Notes under the pieces: generated by a model
Databases searched by the model: none
Told to the model about the DNA's origin: nothing
The model's input: the letters and a program-made list of their open reading frames with translations, nothing else
In this document: in pieces, positions 35,288 through 46,634 of the stretch
How positions within the stretch are numbered: position 1 is the first letter of the stretch
How the letters are laid out: every line of letters begins with the position of its first letter
Program-made: the position numbers and the translations under genes
Source: Streptomyces sp. HUAS 15-9
GTDB taxonomy: Bacteria > Actinomycetota > Actinomycetes > Streptomycetales > Streptomycetaceae
Direction of reading: 5' to 3'
Assembly: GCF_025642155.1 (NCBI RefSeq)
Contig: NZ_CP106798.1
Coordinates: 4,650,001-4,714,000, forward strand
DNA: 64,000 bases

Positions 35288-36643
35288 TCACACCGTGTAT
35301 TCGTCGGCCACGCTCAGCGCGACGTCCAGGGCCGCGAGGCCCTCCTTCAGCTCGGCCTCGCTCACGTTGCAGGGAGGCACGATGTGCGTGCGGTTCATGT
35401 TGACGAAGGGCCACAGGCCGTTCTTCTTCGCGGCGGCACCGAAGGCGGCCATCGGCGCGTTCGCTTCGCCCGCCGCGTTGTACGGCACCAGCGGCTCCCG
35501 GGTCTCCCGGTTCTTCACCAGGTCGAGGGCCCAGAACATGCCCACGCCGCGCACCTCGCCGACGCTCGGGTGCCGCTCGGCCAGCGCGCGCAGGCCGGGT
35601 TCCACGACGCTCGCGCCCAGGTTCTTCGCGTTGGTGACGACACCGTCCTCCGCCATCACATTGATGGTGGCGACGGCGGCGGCGCAGGCCAGCGGATGGC
35701 CGGAGTACGTCAGACCGCCCGGGTAGGCCCGCTTGCCGAAGGTCTCCGCGATCTTCCCGGAGATGGCGACACCGCCGAGCGGCACATATCCGGAGTTCAC
35801 GCCCTTGGCGAAGGTCATCAGGTCGGGCACGACATCGAACAGGTCGGACGCGAACCACTCACCGGTGCGTCCGAACCCGGCCATGACCTCGTCCAGGACG
35901 AACACGATCCCGTACGTGTCGCACAGCTCCCGCACGCCCGCGAGATAGCCGGGCGGCGGAACCATGATCCCCGCGGTGCCCGGAATCGTCTCCAGGACGA
36001 TCGCGGCGATGGTGCCGGGACCCTCGAAGGCGATCGTCGTCTCCAGGTGCTCCAGGGCCCGCGCGCACTCCTGCTCCTCGGTCTCCGCGTAGAAGCGGGA
36101 GCGGTAGAGGTAGGGCGCCCAGAAGTGGACGACACCGGCGGTGGCGCTGTCGGAGGGCCAGCGGCGCGGGTCACCGGTGATGTTCACCGCCTGCTGCGTA
36201 CCGCCGTGGTACGAGCGGTACGCCGACAGCACCTTCGCGCGGCCCGTGTGCAGCCGGGCCATGCGCACCGCGTGCTCGACGGCGTCCGCGCCGCCGTTGG
36301 TGAAGAAGATCTTGTCCAGGTCGCCCGGCGTCCGCTCGGCGATCAGCCGGGCCGCCTCCGAGCGCGCCTCGACGGCGAAGGCGGGCGCGAAGGTGGTCAG
36401 GCGTGCGGCCTGCTCCTGGATCGCGGCGACGACCTTCGGGTGCTGGTAGCCGATGTTGGTGTAGACGAGCCCGCTCGTGAAGTCGAGGTAGCGCTTGCCG
36501 TCGTAGTCCCAGAAGTACGACCCCTCGGCGCCGGCCACGGCGAGCGGGTCTATGAGCTCCTGGGCGGACCAGGAGTGGAAGACGTGTGCACGGTCCGCGG
36601 CCTTCACGGCGGCGCCGGCTTCGGGATTCGGCTGAGGGGTCAT
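35288..36643 (-). CDS. Class III PLP-dependent aminotransferase
   Basis: A 451-residue omega-type aminotransferase. Visible are the NGGADAVEHAVRMAR cofactor segment, VLDEVMAGFGRTG (Asp contacting the pyridine nitrogen) and TFAKGVNSGYVPLG with the Schiff-base lysine. The nearest groups are taurine/beta-alanine:pyruvate or 4-aminobutyrate-type enzymes; the substrate cannot be fixed from sequence. The following GntR-FCD gene suggests inducible amine catabolism. It is divergent from the Ser/Thr kinase gene. Confidence 0.88.
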   Translation of the reverse strand: MTPQPNPEAGAAVKAADRAHVFHSWSAQELIDPLAVAGAEGSYFWDYDGKRYLDFTSGLVYTNIGYQHPKVVAAIQEQAARLTTFAPAFAVEARSEAARLIAERTPGDLDKIFFTNGGADAVEHAVRMARLHTGRAKVLSAYRSYHGGTQQAVNITGDPRRWPSDSATAGVVHFWAPYLYRSRFYAETEEQECARALEHLETTIAFEGPGTIAAIVLETIPGTAGIMVPPPGYLAGVRELCDTYGIVFVLDEVMAGFGRTGEWFASDLFDVVPDLMTFAKGVNSGYVPLGGVAISGKIAETFGKRAYPGGLTYSGHPLACAAAVATINVMAEDGVVTNAKNLGASVVEPGLRALAERHPSVGEVRGVGMFWALDLVKNRETREPLVPYNAAGEANAPMAAFGAAAKKNGLWPFVNMNRTHIVPPCNVSEAELKEGLAALDVALSVADEYTV

Positions 36644-36715
36644 GCGGGCGAGCGTAAATGTCCGCGCAGCGAACGCGGTATCGGCGACCTGTTCCCTGGT
36701 AGGGGGGTTTCCACG

Positions 36716-36740
36716 ACAGATTGTCTGTTACGGAACCGTA
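36716..36740. promoter_or_regulatory. Two adjacent perfect dyads between divergent genes
   Basis: ACAGATTGTCTGT (36716-36728) and TACGGAACCGTA (36729-36740) abut, about 75 bases from the aminotransferase start and 80 from the kinase start. Adjacent palindromes midway in a 177-base divergent promoter region suggest operator sites. Confidence 0.45.
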
Positions 36741-36820
36741 GACACCGCCCCGCGCGACCACCCTCACGACCGCACTATTCTCGGTTCGTTGCACACCTAC
36801 GGGGGGAAGGCGGCGCAGCC

Positions 36821-38323
<1,503 letters not shown>

Positions 38324-39004
38324 TCGCGCTGGTCGTCGCGCTCGCCGCGGGCGGCTCGGTGTACGCCCTGATGAAGGGCGGCGGCAGCGACGACAAGGGC
38401 GGGGGCACCAATTCCCCCGGCCCGACCACCGGCGCGCCCACGACCGCCGGCCCGACCACCTCCGGGCCCGACCCGACGACCTCGCAGCCCACCTCCTCGG
38501 CACCGTCGGACGGCACGATCCCGGCCGGTTACCTGGGGACCTGGGAGACGTCGATCGACAACGCCACCGGGCACAACACCCGCCAACTGACCATCGAGCA
38601 GGGCGACGTGGGGGACACGGTCCTGACACTGGTCGCCGACGGGCCCGTCGCAGGCGGCGGCAGCTACCACTGTGTCTTCACCGCGGAGCTGGCCGAACAG
38701 CCCAGCGGCAACGGCCCGTTGGAGATCGGCCCGTCCACCGTCTCCTCCGGCGAGCCGCTCTCGTCCTGCTCGCCCGGCGAGGCCACCGAGGTCACGCTGC
38801 TGTCGGACGGACGGCTGCGGCGGGCGAAGCAGGGCAACGGGGAGAGCCTGACCTACACGAAGCAGTGATGTGGTGAGGGCCAACTCCCTTTATCCGCGAG
38901 CTCGTTGAACGCCCAGCGAACTTCAGCCGACGAGACCGGATTGTCCCTCCGGGCGCCCGTACGGTGACCCCACCGGGACCCCCAGGGCGGCACGGGTGGG
39001 CGAT

Positions 39005-39053
39005 GGGGGTCCCCCCTGCTCGAGCGAAGCCGAGAGCTTGGGGGAGGCACCCC
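39005..39053. repeat. Dispersed hairpin repeat, intergenic copy
   Basis: This 49-base element, with the core GAGAGCTTGGGGGA, has paired G and C runs at both ends and lies in the 258-base gap between the convergent kinase and SLATT genes. Its reverse complement matches the segment inside kynU. I recall this sequence as common in Streptomyces intergenic regions. It may act as a terminator. Confidence 0.75.
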
Positions 39054-39126
39054 GCAGCGCCGGGCTGCGCGACCCACCCCCGCCCAGCCCCAGCACAGGG
39101 CACCTCATCAGCACCGGACGTGAAAC

Positions 39127-39879
39127 CTATCGCGGCTCCGGCGGCCGCTGCCGAGGCATGTTGGGCCGGGCGCCGGCCCCCGGCGGCAACGGGAACCGCC
39201 CAGGCAACCCCCCCGACTCCCCCCGCCCCCCGGACCCGGCCACGGCCGCCTGGATCCCCAACGGCGCGGACCCCGTCCGGAACTCCACCATCCAGTCGGC
39301 AGTCTCCACCCGCACCAACTCCGTCACGTCCTCGGAGAACCTCCGCAGCACCCCCAGACACCGCTCGGTGGCCTCACTCGCCGTGCCCTCGGCCGGCCCC
39401 AGAACCTCCCGCACACACTCCGACGCCCAGTCGAACTGCAACACCTGCAACCGCCGCTGCACGGCCTGCGCGGTGGCCACGTCCCTTATCCACCCCGACG
39501 TGACCCCGAAGAACCGGTCGACACCGGCACACGCCACCGCGACCATCAGCGCCAGATACCCCCACGGCGCACCCCCACCGAGCACCCCGGTCAGATCCAG
39601 CAGCGGCAGCACGCTCCCGCACACGGCCCCCGTGGCCGTCCCCGCCCGCAGCGCCCGCGCCCCGCGCCGCTTCCACACCCGGTCCGCGAGGTACCAGGCC
39701 GCCGTCTCCAGAGCCCCCCGCTCCACCCACCGGTACAGCTCGTCCAGCCGCTCGGCCGGCTCCCCCCAGTCCCCGGGCGGAAACATCCGCCCGGTCAGAT
39801 CGCCCGGCCGCAGCCCGGCCGCCCCCTCGCCCCGCCCGTCCTGAGGCGGACCCTCGGGCTGCATCTCCGGCTGACCCAC
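39127..39879 (-). CDS. SLATT-domain membrane protein (orphan)
   Basis: A 250-residue protein whose middle part matches the SLATT layout: an amphipathic helix (YRWVERGALETAAWYLADR), two membrane segments at about residues 80-100 and 106-125, and a long helical cytoplasmic region. SLATT domains are predicted membrane-acting effectors of nucleotide-signalling conflict systems, but no SMODS, SLOG or other sensor gene is adjacent. The GTG at 39879 has GGGAG upstream. It might instead be a housekeeping membrane protein. Confidence 0.6.
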   Translation of the reverse strand: MGQPEMQPEGPPQDGRGEGAAGLRPGDLTGRMFPPGDWGEPAERLDELYRWVERGALETAAWYLADRVWKRRGARALRAGTATGAVCGSVLPLLDLTGVLGGGAPWGYLALMVAVACAGVDRFFGVTSGWIRDVATAQAVQRRLQVLQFDWASECVREVLGPAEGTASEATERCLGVLRRFSEDVTELVRVETADWMVEFRTGSAPLGIQAAVAGSGGRGESGGLPGRFPLPPGAGARPNMPRQRPPEPR

Positions 39880-39971
39880 CCGGCACTCCCTACTGATCGC
39901 GACCGGTCACGTTGAGTGACATCTGCATGCTGACGCGCGCGGCACCTTTCCTACCGCCCAATGGGTGGCGA

Positions 39972-39988
39972 AGGCGAAGCTTTCGCCT
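39972..39988 (+). terminator. Small hairpin with T-rich tail upstream of ybaB
   Basis: AGGCGAA-GCT-TTCGCCT is followed by CTTTTCC, an intrinsic terminator shape rare in this GC-rich sequence. It lies about 140 bases before the YbaB start and may attenuate or end a short upstream transcript. Confidence 0.5.
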
Positions 39989-40128
39989 CTTTTCCGCTCG
40001 GAAGGGGGCCTTGATCAGGTATAGGACTCACGGCAATCTCACTCGAAAGAGTGGCGGGGCGATGCCTGCGTGGACCACGTAGGCTCGTGCACAACGGAGA
40101 ACAACGAGAACCGAACCAGGAGCTGATC

Positions 40129-40473
40129 GTGATCCCCGGTGGTGGCCAGCCCAATATGCAGCAGCTGCTCCAGCAGGCCCAGAAGATGCAGCAGGACCTG
40201 GCGAAGGCCCAGGAAGAACTGGCGAACACGGAGGTCGACGGTCAGTCGGGCGGGGGTCTCGTGAAGGCCACGGTCACCGGCTCCGGCGAGCTGCGCGGAC
40301 TCGTGATCGACCCGAAGGCCGTGGACCCGGAGGACATCGAGACCCTCGCCGACCTGATCGTCGCGGCCGTCCAGGCGGCCAACGAGAACGCGCAGACCCT
40401 CCAGCAGCAGAAGCTCGGCCCGCTGGCCCAGGGTCTCGGCGGCGGCAGCGGCATCCCCGGCCTGCCTTTCTAA
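40129..40473 (+). CDS. YbaB/EbfC nucleoid-associated protein
   Basis: A 114-residue DNA-binding dimer of the YbaB/EbfC family. The N-terminal coiled coil ([20 protein letters not shown]) and the central [17 protein letters not shown] strand pair are characteristic. The GTG at 40129 is supported by AGGAG six bases upstream; open sequence before it has no homologous features. Its place directly before recR is conserved across bacteria, implying a role in recombination or nucleoid structure. Confidence 0.92.
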   Translation: MIPGGGQPNMQQLLQQAQKMQQDLAKAQEELANTEVDGQSGGGLVKATVTGSGELRGLVIDPKAVDPEDIETLADLIVAAVQAANENAQTLQQQKLGPLAQGLGGGSGIPGLPF

Positions 40474-40528
40474 GACAGGCCGCGGCCAACTACGGTACGT
40501 ACAGGAAGACTCCAGGAAGGGCAGTCCG

Positions 40529-41128
40529 TTGTACGAAGGCGTGGTCCAGGACCTGATCGACGAGCTGGGGCGGCTGCCCGGCGTCGGTCCCAAGAGCGCG
40601 CAGCGGATCGCCTTCCACATCCTGCAGGCCGAGCCGACGGACGTACGGCGCCTGGCCCAGGCGCTCCTGGAGGTGAAGGCGAAGGTCCGCTTCTGCGCGA
40701 CCTGCGGCAACGTCGCGCAGGAGGAGCTGTGCGCGGTCTGCCGCGACCCCCGCCGCGACCAGTCGGTCATCTGCGTGGTCGAGGAGCCCAAGGACGTCGT
40801 CGCGATCGAGCGCACCCGTGAGTTCCGGGGCCGCTACCACGTCCTCGGCGGCGCGATCAGCCCGATCGAGGGCGTGGGCCCCGACGATCTCCGGATACGG
40901 GAACTCCTGGCCCGCCTGGCCGACGGAACGGTCACCGAACTGATCCTGGCCACGGACCCCAATCTCGAAGGCGAGGCGACGGCCACGTACCTCGCCCGCA
41001 TGATCAAACCCATGGGCCTCAAGGTCACCCGCCTGGCCAGCGGCCTCCCGGTGGGTGGCGACCTGGAATACGCGGACGAGGTCACGCTCGGCCGCGCCTT
41101 CGAGGGGAGACGACTCCTAGATGTCTGA
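40529..41128 (+). CDS. recR: Recombination protein RecR
   Basis: RecR works with RecF and RecO to load RecA at gaps. The 199-residue protein shows the helix-hairpin-helix [18 protein letters not shown], a four-cysteine zinc motif (CATC and CAVC, about residues 55-70) and a Toprim domain with [10 protein letters not shown]. The start is TTG, with GGAAGG upstream. It overlaps the DUF5063 gene by 8 bases. Confidence 0.95.
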   Translation: MYEGVVQDLIDELGRLPGVGPKSAQRIAFHILQAEPTDVRRLAQALLEVKAKVRFCATCGNVAQEELCAVCRDPRRDQSVICVVEEPKDVVAIERTREFRGRYHVLGGAISPIEGVGPDDLRIRELLARLADGTVTELILATDPNLEGEATATYLARMIKPMGLKVTRLASGLPVGGDLEYADEVTLGRAFEGRRLLDV

Positions 41129-41780
41129 CGCCACGCTGCACGCCACGACGCAGAACCCGGACGACTTCGCGGTCCAGATCGCGGATCAGGTCGAGAGTTT
41201 CCTGGTGGCCGTCTCGGAGGTCGCGAGGGGCGACGAGCCGGACTCGGCGGTCCCCTTCCTCCTGCTGGAGGTCTCGCAGCTGCTCCTGGCCGGCGGCCGG
41301 CTCGGCGCGCACGAGGACATCGTCCCCGACGAGCGCTACGAGCCCGATCCCGGTTTCGAGCCGGACGTGGACGAACTCCGGGAGAACCTGGCCCGCCTCC
41401 TGGAGCCGGTCGACGTCTACTCGGAGGTCTTCGACCCCTACGAGCCCCGCAAGGCCTCCGTCCCGGCCCGTATCTCCGACGACCTCGCCGACGTCATCAC
41501 CGACCTCCGCCACGGCATGGCCCACTACCGCGCGGGCCGCACCACCGAGGCCCTGTGGTGGTGGCAGTTCTCCTACTTCTCCAACTGGGGCTCCACGGCC
41601 TCGGCCACCCTGCGCGCCCTGCACTCCGTCCTCGCCCACGTCCGCCTCAACCAGCCCCTGGAGGAGCTGAACGGCCTGGACACCGACCAGAGCATGGGCG
41701 ACGACACCCTGGAGTTCGAGGCGGGCAAGGTGATGGAGCAGGAGATCGCCGGCCCCCTGGGCATGCGCCAGGGCCAGTGA
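41121..41780 (+). CDS. DUF5063 family protein
   Basis: A 219-residue acidic cytoplasmic protein of the actinobacterial DUF5063 family, function unknown. It is mainly helical, with a [12 protein letters not shown] aromatic cluster near residue 150 and no membrane segment. The 8-base overlap with recR and fixed order suggest co-expression and possibly a role linked to DNA repair. Confidence 0.82.
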   Translation: MSDATLHATTQNPDDFAVQIADQVESFLVAVSEVARGDEPDSAVPFLLLEVSQLLLAGGRLGAHEDIVPDERYEPDPGFEPDVDELRENLARLLEPVDVYSEVFDPYEPRKASVPARISDDLADVITDLRHGMAHYRAGRTTEALWWWQFSYFSNWGSTASATLRALHSVLAHVRLNQPLEELNGLDTDQSMGDDTLEFEAGKVMEQEIAGPLGMRQGQ

Positions 41781-41948
41781 GATCCGTGAGGTCCGTGTGA
41801 AGCGCAGATCACAGCCATCACTTGCCTGACATTGGGCAAGAGGAGTCACGAAGCGGGTTGCCGGATCTCACGATGCGGTTCCCCGAGGGCAAAATTCGGA
41901 CGCTCGTTAGACTGAGCGGGCAATCGACGGACTGAGCGAGGAGCGCAC

Positions 41949-43226
41949 GTGGGCCTTGTCGTGCAGAAGTACGGAGGCTCCTCCGTAGCCGATGCCGAGG
42001 GCATCAAGCGCGTCGCCAAGCGGATCGTGGAAGCGAAGAAGAACGGCAACCAGGTGGTTGTCGTCGTTTCCGCGATGGGCGACACGACGGACGAGCTGAT
42101 CGATCTCGCCGAGCAGGTGTCTCCGATGCCTGTCGGGCGTGAGTTCGACATGCTGCTGACCGCCGGAGAGAGGATCTCCATGGCCCTGCTGGCCATGGCG
42201 ATCAAAAACCTGGGCCACGAGGCCCAGTCCTTCACCGGCAGCCAGGCAGGCGTCATCACCGACTCGGTCCACAACAAAGCCCGGATCATCGACGTCACGC
42301 CGGGCCGGATCCGGGACTCCCTGGACAAGGGCAACATCGCGATCGTCGCCGGGTTCCAGGGCGTCAGCCAGGACAAGAAGGACATCACCACGCTCGGGCG
42401 CGGCGGGTCCGACACCACGGCGGTGGCCCTCGCGGCCGCGCTGGACGCCGAGGTCTGCGAGATCTACACCGACGTCGACGGCGTGTTCACCGCCGACCCC
42501 CGTGTGGTGAAGAAGGCGAAGAAGATCGACTGGATCGCCTTCGAGGACATGCTGGAGCTCGCCGCCTCCGGCTCCAAGGTGCTGCTCCACCGCTGCGTGG
42601 AGTACGCGCGCCGTTACAACATCCCGATCCACGTCCGCTCCTCGTTCAGCGGGCTGCAGGGCACGTGGGTCAGCAGCGAGCCGATCGAGCAAGGGGACAA
42701 GAAGGTGGAGCAGGCCATCATCTCGGGTGTCGCGCACGACACCTCCGAGGCCAAGATCACGGTTGTCGGTGTGCCGGACAAGCCCGGCGAGGCCGCCTCC
42801 ATCTTCCGCGCGATCGCCGACGCCGAGATCAACATCGACATGGTCGTGCAGAACGTGTCCGCCGCCTCCACGGGCCTGACGGACATCTCCTTCACGCTGC
42901 CGAAGACCGAGGGCCGCAAGGCCATCGACGCCCTGGAGAAGAGCAAGGCCGGCATCGGCTTCGACTCGCTGCGCTACGACGACCAGATCGGCAAGATCTC
43001 CCTGGTCGGCGCGGGCATGAAGACCAACCCGGGCGTCACCGCCTCCTTCTTCGAGGCGCTGTCCGACGCGGGGGTGAACATCGAGCTGATCTCCACCTCG
43101 GAGATCCGTATCTCGGTCGTCACCCGCGCCGACGACGTGTCGGAGGCGGTCCGGGCCGTGCACACCGCCTTCGGGCTCGACTCCGACACCGACGAGGCGG
43201 TCGTGTACGGAGGCACCGGCCGCTGA
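41949..43226 (+). CDS. ask: Aspartokinase, alpha subunit
   Basis: This enzyme phosphorylates aspartate, the first step to lysine, threonine, methionine and diaminopimelate. The N-terminal KYGGSSVA motif marks the kinase domain, and two ACT domains after residue 260 ([32 protein letters not shown]) provide feedback control. The 425-residue length and internal start match the alpha2beta2 class. GTG start with GAGGAGCGCAC upstream. It overlaps asd (TGATG), so the two are coupled. Confidence 0.95.
   Translation: MGLVVQKYGGSSVADAEGIKRVAKRIVEAKKNGNQVVVVVSAMGDTTDELIDLAEQVSPMPVGREFDMLLTAGERISMALLAMAIKNLGHEAQSFTGSQAGVITDSVHNKARIIDVTPGRIRDSLDKGNIAIVAGFQGVSQDKKDITTLGRGGSDTTAVALAAALDAEVCEIYTDVDGVFTADPRVVKKAKKIDWIAFEDMLELAASGSKVLLHRCVEYARRYNIPIHVRSSFSGLQGTWVSSEPIEQGDKKVEQAIISGVAHDTSEAKITVVGVPDKPGEAASIFRAIADAEINIDMVVQNVSAASTGLTDISFTLPKTEGRKAIDALEKSKAGIGFDSLRYDDQIGKISLVGAGMKTNPGVTASFFEALSDAGVNIELISTSEIRISVVTRADDVSEAVRAVHTAFGLDSDTDEAVVYGGTGR
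42705..43226 (+). CDS. Aspartokinase beta subunit from internal in-frame start
   Basis: An in-frame GTG at codon 253 of ask is preceded by AAGGGG nine bases upstream and begins [20 protein letters not shown], exactly where the separate beta subunit starts in alpha2beta2 aspartokinases such as that of Corynebacterium. The 173-residue product would hold only the two ACT domains. Its existence here is inferred from the ribosome site and family precedent. Confidence 0.6.
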   Translation: MEQAIISGVAHDTSEAKITVVGVPDKPGEAASIFRAIADAEINIDMVVQNVSAASTGLTDISFTLPKTEGRKAIDALEKSKAGIGFDSLRYDDQIGKISLVGAGMKTNPGVTASFFEALSDAGVNIELISTSEIRISVVTRADDVSEAVRAVHTAFGLDSDTDEAVVYGGTGR

Positions 43227-44293
43227 TGGCCGCGACCGGTCCGGCCGTACGTCCGACGCTCGCGGTCGTGGGAGCGACCGGGGCCGTCGGTACGGTCATG
43301 CTCCAGATCCTGTCCCAGCGCAAGGACGTCTGGGGCGAGATCCGCCTGATCGCCTCCCCGCGCTCGGCCGGCCGCAAGCTGGCCGTGCGTGGCGCGGAGG
43401 TCGAGGTGGTGGCCCTGTCGGAGGAGGCCTTCGACGGGGTCGACGTCGCCATGTTCGACGTGCCCGACGAGGTCGCCGCGCAGTGGGCGCCGATCGCCGC
43501 GGCCAAGGGCGTGGTGGTGGTCGACAACTCCGGCGCCTTCCGGATGGACCCGGAGGTGCCGCTCGTGGTGCCCGAGGTCAATCCGCACTGCGCGCGTCGC
43601 CGGCCGCGCGGCATCATCTCCAACCCCAACTGCACGACCCTGTCGATGATCGTCGCCCTGGGCGCGCTGCACGCCGAGTTCGGGCTGCGCGAGCTGGTGG
43701 TGTCGTCGTACCAGGCGGTGAGCGGGGCGGGGCGCGCCGGTGTCGAGACGCTGCGGGCCCAGCTGTCCCTGGTGGCCGGTACGGAGCTGGGGACCAGCCC
43801 CGGTGACGTACGCCGGGCCGTCGGGGAGAACACCGGGCCGTTCCCGGAGCCGGTCGCGCTGAACGTCGTACCGTGGGCCGGGTCGCTCAGGGAGGACGGC
43901 TGGTCGTCGGAGGAGATGAAGGTGCGGGACGAGTCCCGCAAGATCCTCGGACTGCCGAAGCTGCCGGTGGCCGTGACCTGTGTGCGCGTGCCGGTGATCA
44001 CCACGCACTCCCTCACCGTCCACGCCCGCTTCCAGGAAGAGGTCACCGTCGACCGCGCCCGCGAGATCCTCGCCACGGCGCCCGGTGTCGTCCTCTTCGA
44101 CGATCCGGCCGCCGGTGAGTTCCCCACCCCCGCCGATGTGGTGGGGACCGACCCGACCTGGGTCGGGCGGCTGCGGCGGGCGCTGGACGACCCCACCGCG
44201 CTCGAACTCTTCGTATGCGGGGACAACCTGCGCAAAGGTGCCGCGCTGAACACCGCGCAGATCGCGGAACTGGTGGCGGCGGAGTTCTCGTGA
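43226..44293 (+). CDS. asd: Aspartate-semialdehyde dehydrogenase
   Basis: It reduces aspartyl phosphate, the product of Ask, to aspartate semialdehyde with NADPH. The nucleotide motif VVGATGAVG is at residues 14-22 and the active cysteine in SNPNCTT near residue 135. Length 355 is normal. The ATG overlaps the ask stop codon. A 21-bp tandem repeat spans its own stop codon. Confidence 0.95.
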   Translation: MAATGPAVRPTLAVVGATGAVGTVMLQILSQRKDVWGEIRLIASPRSAGRKLAVRGAEVEVVALSEEAFDGVDVAMFDVPDEVAAQWAPIAAAKGVVVVDNSGAFRMDPEVPLVVPEVNPHCARRRPRGIISNPNCTTLSMIVALGALHAEFGLRELVVSSYQAVSGAGRAGVETLRAQLSLVAGTELGTSPGDVRRAVGENTGPFPEPVALNVVPWAGSLREDGWSSEEMKVRDESRKILGLPKLPVAVTCVRVPVITTHSLTVHARFQEEVTVDRAREILATAPGVVLFDDPAAGEFPTPADVVGTDPTWVGRLRRALDDPTALELFVCGDNLRKGAALNTAQIAELVAAEFS

Positions 44294-44345
44294 CGCCCGC
44301 GCGGGGTGTCGTGACGCCCGCGTGGGGTGTCGTGAGGCCCACACC
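44288..44345. repeat. 21-bp tandem repeat spanning the asd stop codon
   Basis: Two 21-bp copies, TCGTGACGCCCGCG followed by YGGGGTG, at 44288-44308 and 44309-44329 and a partial third start on the last sense codon and stop of asd. Confidence 0.8.
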
Positions 44346-44462
44346 TCACCGGAAAACCGGTGGATGGGAGCGCATCCATTTGTAGGATCTGTGTAAGACG
44401 CAAGGGGTCGGATTAATGGTCCGTACCACTTGATCCGGGCCTCTCGGCGTCCGAAGATTTTT

Positions 44463-44497
44463 CTCCCCGCCCCCGCAACCGCGCGAAGGGCGGGGAG
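44463..44497 (+). terminator. ask-asd terminator
   Basis: A perfect 10-bp stem, CTCCCCGCCC with GGGCGGGGAG, and a 15-base loop lie 170 bases after asd. Between the repeat and this hairpin, 44346-44462 holds a TGGATG/CATCCA dyad and a TAGGAT hexamer that could be a promoter; no gene is visible there. Confidence 0.65.
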
Positions 44498-44611
44498 CGT
44501 CTTTGCGGACGCCCTTGCGGGGCGTGGGACGCGATGGTCAAGGCGTGGGGACGCCGCGATCTGGGCGTGGGGACGCTCGTTCATATGGGACATAGGGGAA
44601 GAGCGGGACGC

Positions 44612-44854
44612 ATGACGGCACTTGAGGTTCCGTCGGGTGTACTGCCGGCCGCGGAGACGCCGTCGGCCGTGCCATCCGACGCGTCTGACGCAAAAGTGAT
44701 GCTCGGCGCGTACAACCCCGGAGGGGGTGAGCGTGTCCAACTGGCGTGGCAGAGGTACTCGAACTCAGTGCGGCGACCCGCGGTACGGCCCTTCGGCCGC
44801 CCCGCGCGGTGTTGCGGCCCCGCATGCCCGGTGCGCCCGGCGGCATGCCGGTGA
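44612..44854 (+). CDS. Possible upstream leader ORF of the sigma factor gene
   Basis: An 80-codon frame starts with ATG after GGGGAAGAGCGGG and overlaps the sigma-factor start by 109 bases in another frame. GC at third positions is lower than in neighbours and no family is recognised. It may control sigma-factor translation by coupling or may not be expressed. Confidence 0.3.
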   Translation: MTALEVPSGVLPAAETPSAVPSDASDAKVMLGAYNPGGGERVQLAWQRYSNSVRRPAVRPFGRPARCCGPACPVRPAACR

Positions 44855-45420
44855 TCGCGCCCATGCCCGCAGCGCGGCCCGCCCGCATACCCGACCAGCG
44901 TGACGGCGCCGACGAGTCCGCGGTGGCCGGCACGACCGTCGACCACCTCACCGAGACCTACCGGGCGCACTACCGCTCGCTGCTCGGCCTCGCCGCGCTC
45001 CTCCTCGACGACACCGCCTCCTGCGAGGACGTCGTCCAGGAGGCCTTCATCCGCGTCCACTCGGCCCGCAAGCGCGTCCGGGACCCGGAGAAGACCCTCG
45101 CCTATCTCCGCCAGACGGTCGTCAACCTCTCCCGCTCGGCCCTGCGCCGCCGCATCCTCGGCCTGAAGATCCTCTCCAAGCCGATGCCGGACATGGCGAG
45201 CGCCGAGGAGGGCGCCTACGACCAGCTGGAGCGCGACTCCCTCATCAAGGCGATGAAGGGCCTGCAACGCCGCCAGCGCGAGGTCCTGGTCCTGCGCTAC
45301 TTCGCGGACATGACCGAGGCGCAGGTCGCCGAGACGCTCGGGATATCCCTGGGCTCGGTCAAGGCGTACGGCTCGCGCGGCATCGCGGCGCTGCGCGTGG
45401 CGATGGAGGCACCGGCATGA
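44746..45420 (+). CDS. SigE-family ECF RNA polymerase sigma factor
   Basis: A 224-residue group IV sigma factor of the actinobacterial SigE-type family. Region 2 (YRSLLGLAALLLDDTASCEDVVQEAF as adjoining segments, about residues 75-100) and region 4 (QREVLVLRYFADMTEAQVAE onward) are clear; the first 60 residues are a Pro/Arg-rich extension. The GTG at 44746 lacks a good ribosome site, and the ATG at 44824 is an alternative. Its stop overlaps the next gene (ATGA), so the downstream membrane protein is its likely regulator. Confidence 0.85.
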   Translation: MAEVLELSAATRGTALRPPRAVLRPRMPGAPGGMPVIAPMPAARPARIPDQRDGADESAVAGTTVDHLTETYRAHYRSLLGLAALLLDDTASCEDVVQEAFIRVHSARKRVRDPEKTLAYLRQTVVNLSRSALRRRILGLKILSKPMPDMASAEEGAYDQLERDSLIKAMKGLQRRQREVLVLRYFADMTEAQVAETLGISLGSVKAYGSRGIAALRVAMEAPA

Positions 45421-46583
45421 GAGAAGATGCCGAAGGGCGGGACTCCCATGATCGCCACGAGCCCTACGCCTGGCACGAGCCGATGGAACGGCCTGAGCAA
45501 GAGCACACGCAATCGCACGCTGGGAACGGAACTGTGAACGACAGCCCCGACGACAAGGGCCCCGAGGGGCTCGGCTCGGACGAGCTGGCACTGCGCCGGA
45601 TGCTGCACTCGGCCGTCCAGGACGTCGAGCCGCGCGACGGCACGCTGGAACACCTGCGGCGCGCGGTACCCGCCCGGCGGGCCCGCAAGCGGCAGGCCGC
45701 CGTCGGCATGGCCGCCGCCGCCCTGTTCATCGGCACCGCCGTCCCGGCCCTCGTGCACGTCTCCAACTCCGGCGGCTTCGACCCCAACACCTCCAACGCC
45801 GGCCAGGCCTCGCAGGCCCAGGGCGGCGTGGGCCAGGGCAAGAACCCGGACGGGGGCACCAGCACCTCGGGCGGCTCCGGCGGCAAGACCTCGGGCACGG
45901 GGCAGGACGGCAAGAAGGAGTCCGGCAAGGGCAAGACCGGCGGCAACGGCACCGGCTCGACCGGTGGCACCGACCCCGCGGCCTCCGCGGGCACCAGCGC
46001 CCCGGTGTGCACGGCGGCCCAGCTGGGCTCGGCCACGGGGACCGTGAACACCCCCGACTCCGCCGGCGTCGTCTACGGCACCTTCCGGGTCACCAACATC
46101 TCCACCAGCAGCTGCACCGTCGACGGCGCGGGCAGCGTGAGCACCCTCGCGCAGGGCGCCGCGGACGCCACCAAGATCGGTGCGGCGCGGCATGTGTCGG
46201 GCGACGCGGCGGCCGGCCTGCCCGACCCGTCCCTGGAGGCGGCCGCGCTGGTCCTGCAGCCCGGCTCGGCCTACGAGGAGAAGTTCGCCTTCGTGCCCTC
46301 GGCGGCCTGCCCCACCACCGGCGGCAACAACGGCGGCACGGACCCCACCGGCCCCTCTCCCTCGCCGACGCCCAGCCAGGACGCCAGCGCGAGCGGCGGC
46401 ACGGACGGCGGCGGCAGCACGTCCTCGGGCGTCACCACCCAGCTGCTCACCGAGGACGGCCCGGCCGACGGCAGTGTCGTGGTGACCCACACTCCGCAGG
46501 CGGGCTCGCCCGCGGTCTCGGCGACGGTGTCCAACGCGTGCGCCGGGACGGTCTACTGGACCGGGGTGCTGTCGGCGTCGTAG
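45417..46583 (+). CDS. Membrane partner of the sigma factor, possible anti-sigma factor
   Basis: A 388-residue protein: acidic cytoplasmic N-terminus (about 1-95), one membrane helix (about 98-118), a long Gly/Ser/Thr/Lys low-complexity stalk, and an outer domain with paired cysteines (PVCTAAQLG and SSCTVDGAGS) resembling DUF4232-like folds. The ATGA overlap with the sigma gene and the topology suggest an anti-sigma or sensor role, although no zinc anti-sigma motif is seen. It converges with the SURF1 gene. Confidence 0.75.
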   Translation: MREDAEGRDSHDRHEPYAWHEPMERPEQEHTQSHAGNGTVNDSPDDKGPEGLGSDELALRRMLHSAVQDVEPRDGTLEHLRRAVPARRARKRQAAVGMAAAALFIGTAVPALVHVSNSGGFDPNTSNAGQASQAQGGVGQGKNPDGGTSTSGGSGGKTSGTGQDGKKESGKGKTGGNGTGSTGGTDPAASAGTSAPVCTAAQLGSATGTVNTPDSAGVVYGTFRVTNISTSSCTVDGAGSVSTLAQGAADATKIGAARHVSGDAAAGLPDPSLEAAALVLQPGSAYEEKFAFVPSAACPTTGGNNGGTDPTGPSPSPTPSQDASASGGTDGGGSTSSGVTTQLLTEDGPADGSVVVTHTPQAGSPAVSATVSNACAGTVYWTGVLSAS

Positions 46584-46634
46584 CCGGTCTGCCGATCCGT
46601 CTCGGCGGCGGGGGACGCCGTCGGTGCGCCCGAC

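Noticed and set aside
35201..36820. Upstream extension of the kinase reading frame
   Set aside because: It is antisense to the aminotransferase gene and precedes a good start codon with a strong ribosome site.
39880..40128. Signal-recognition-particle RNA gene upstream of ybaB, as in some bacteria
   Set aside because: The conserved SRP RNA core was not found in this region.
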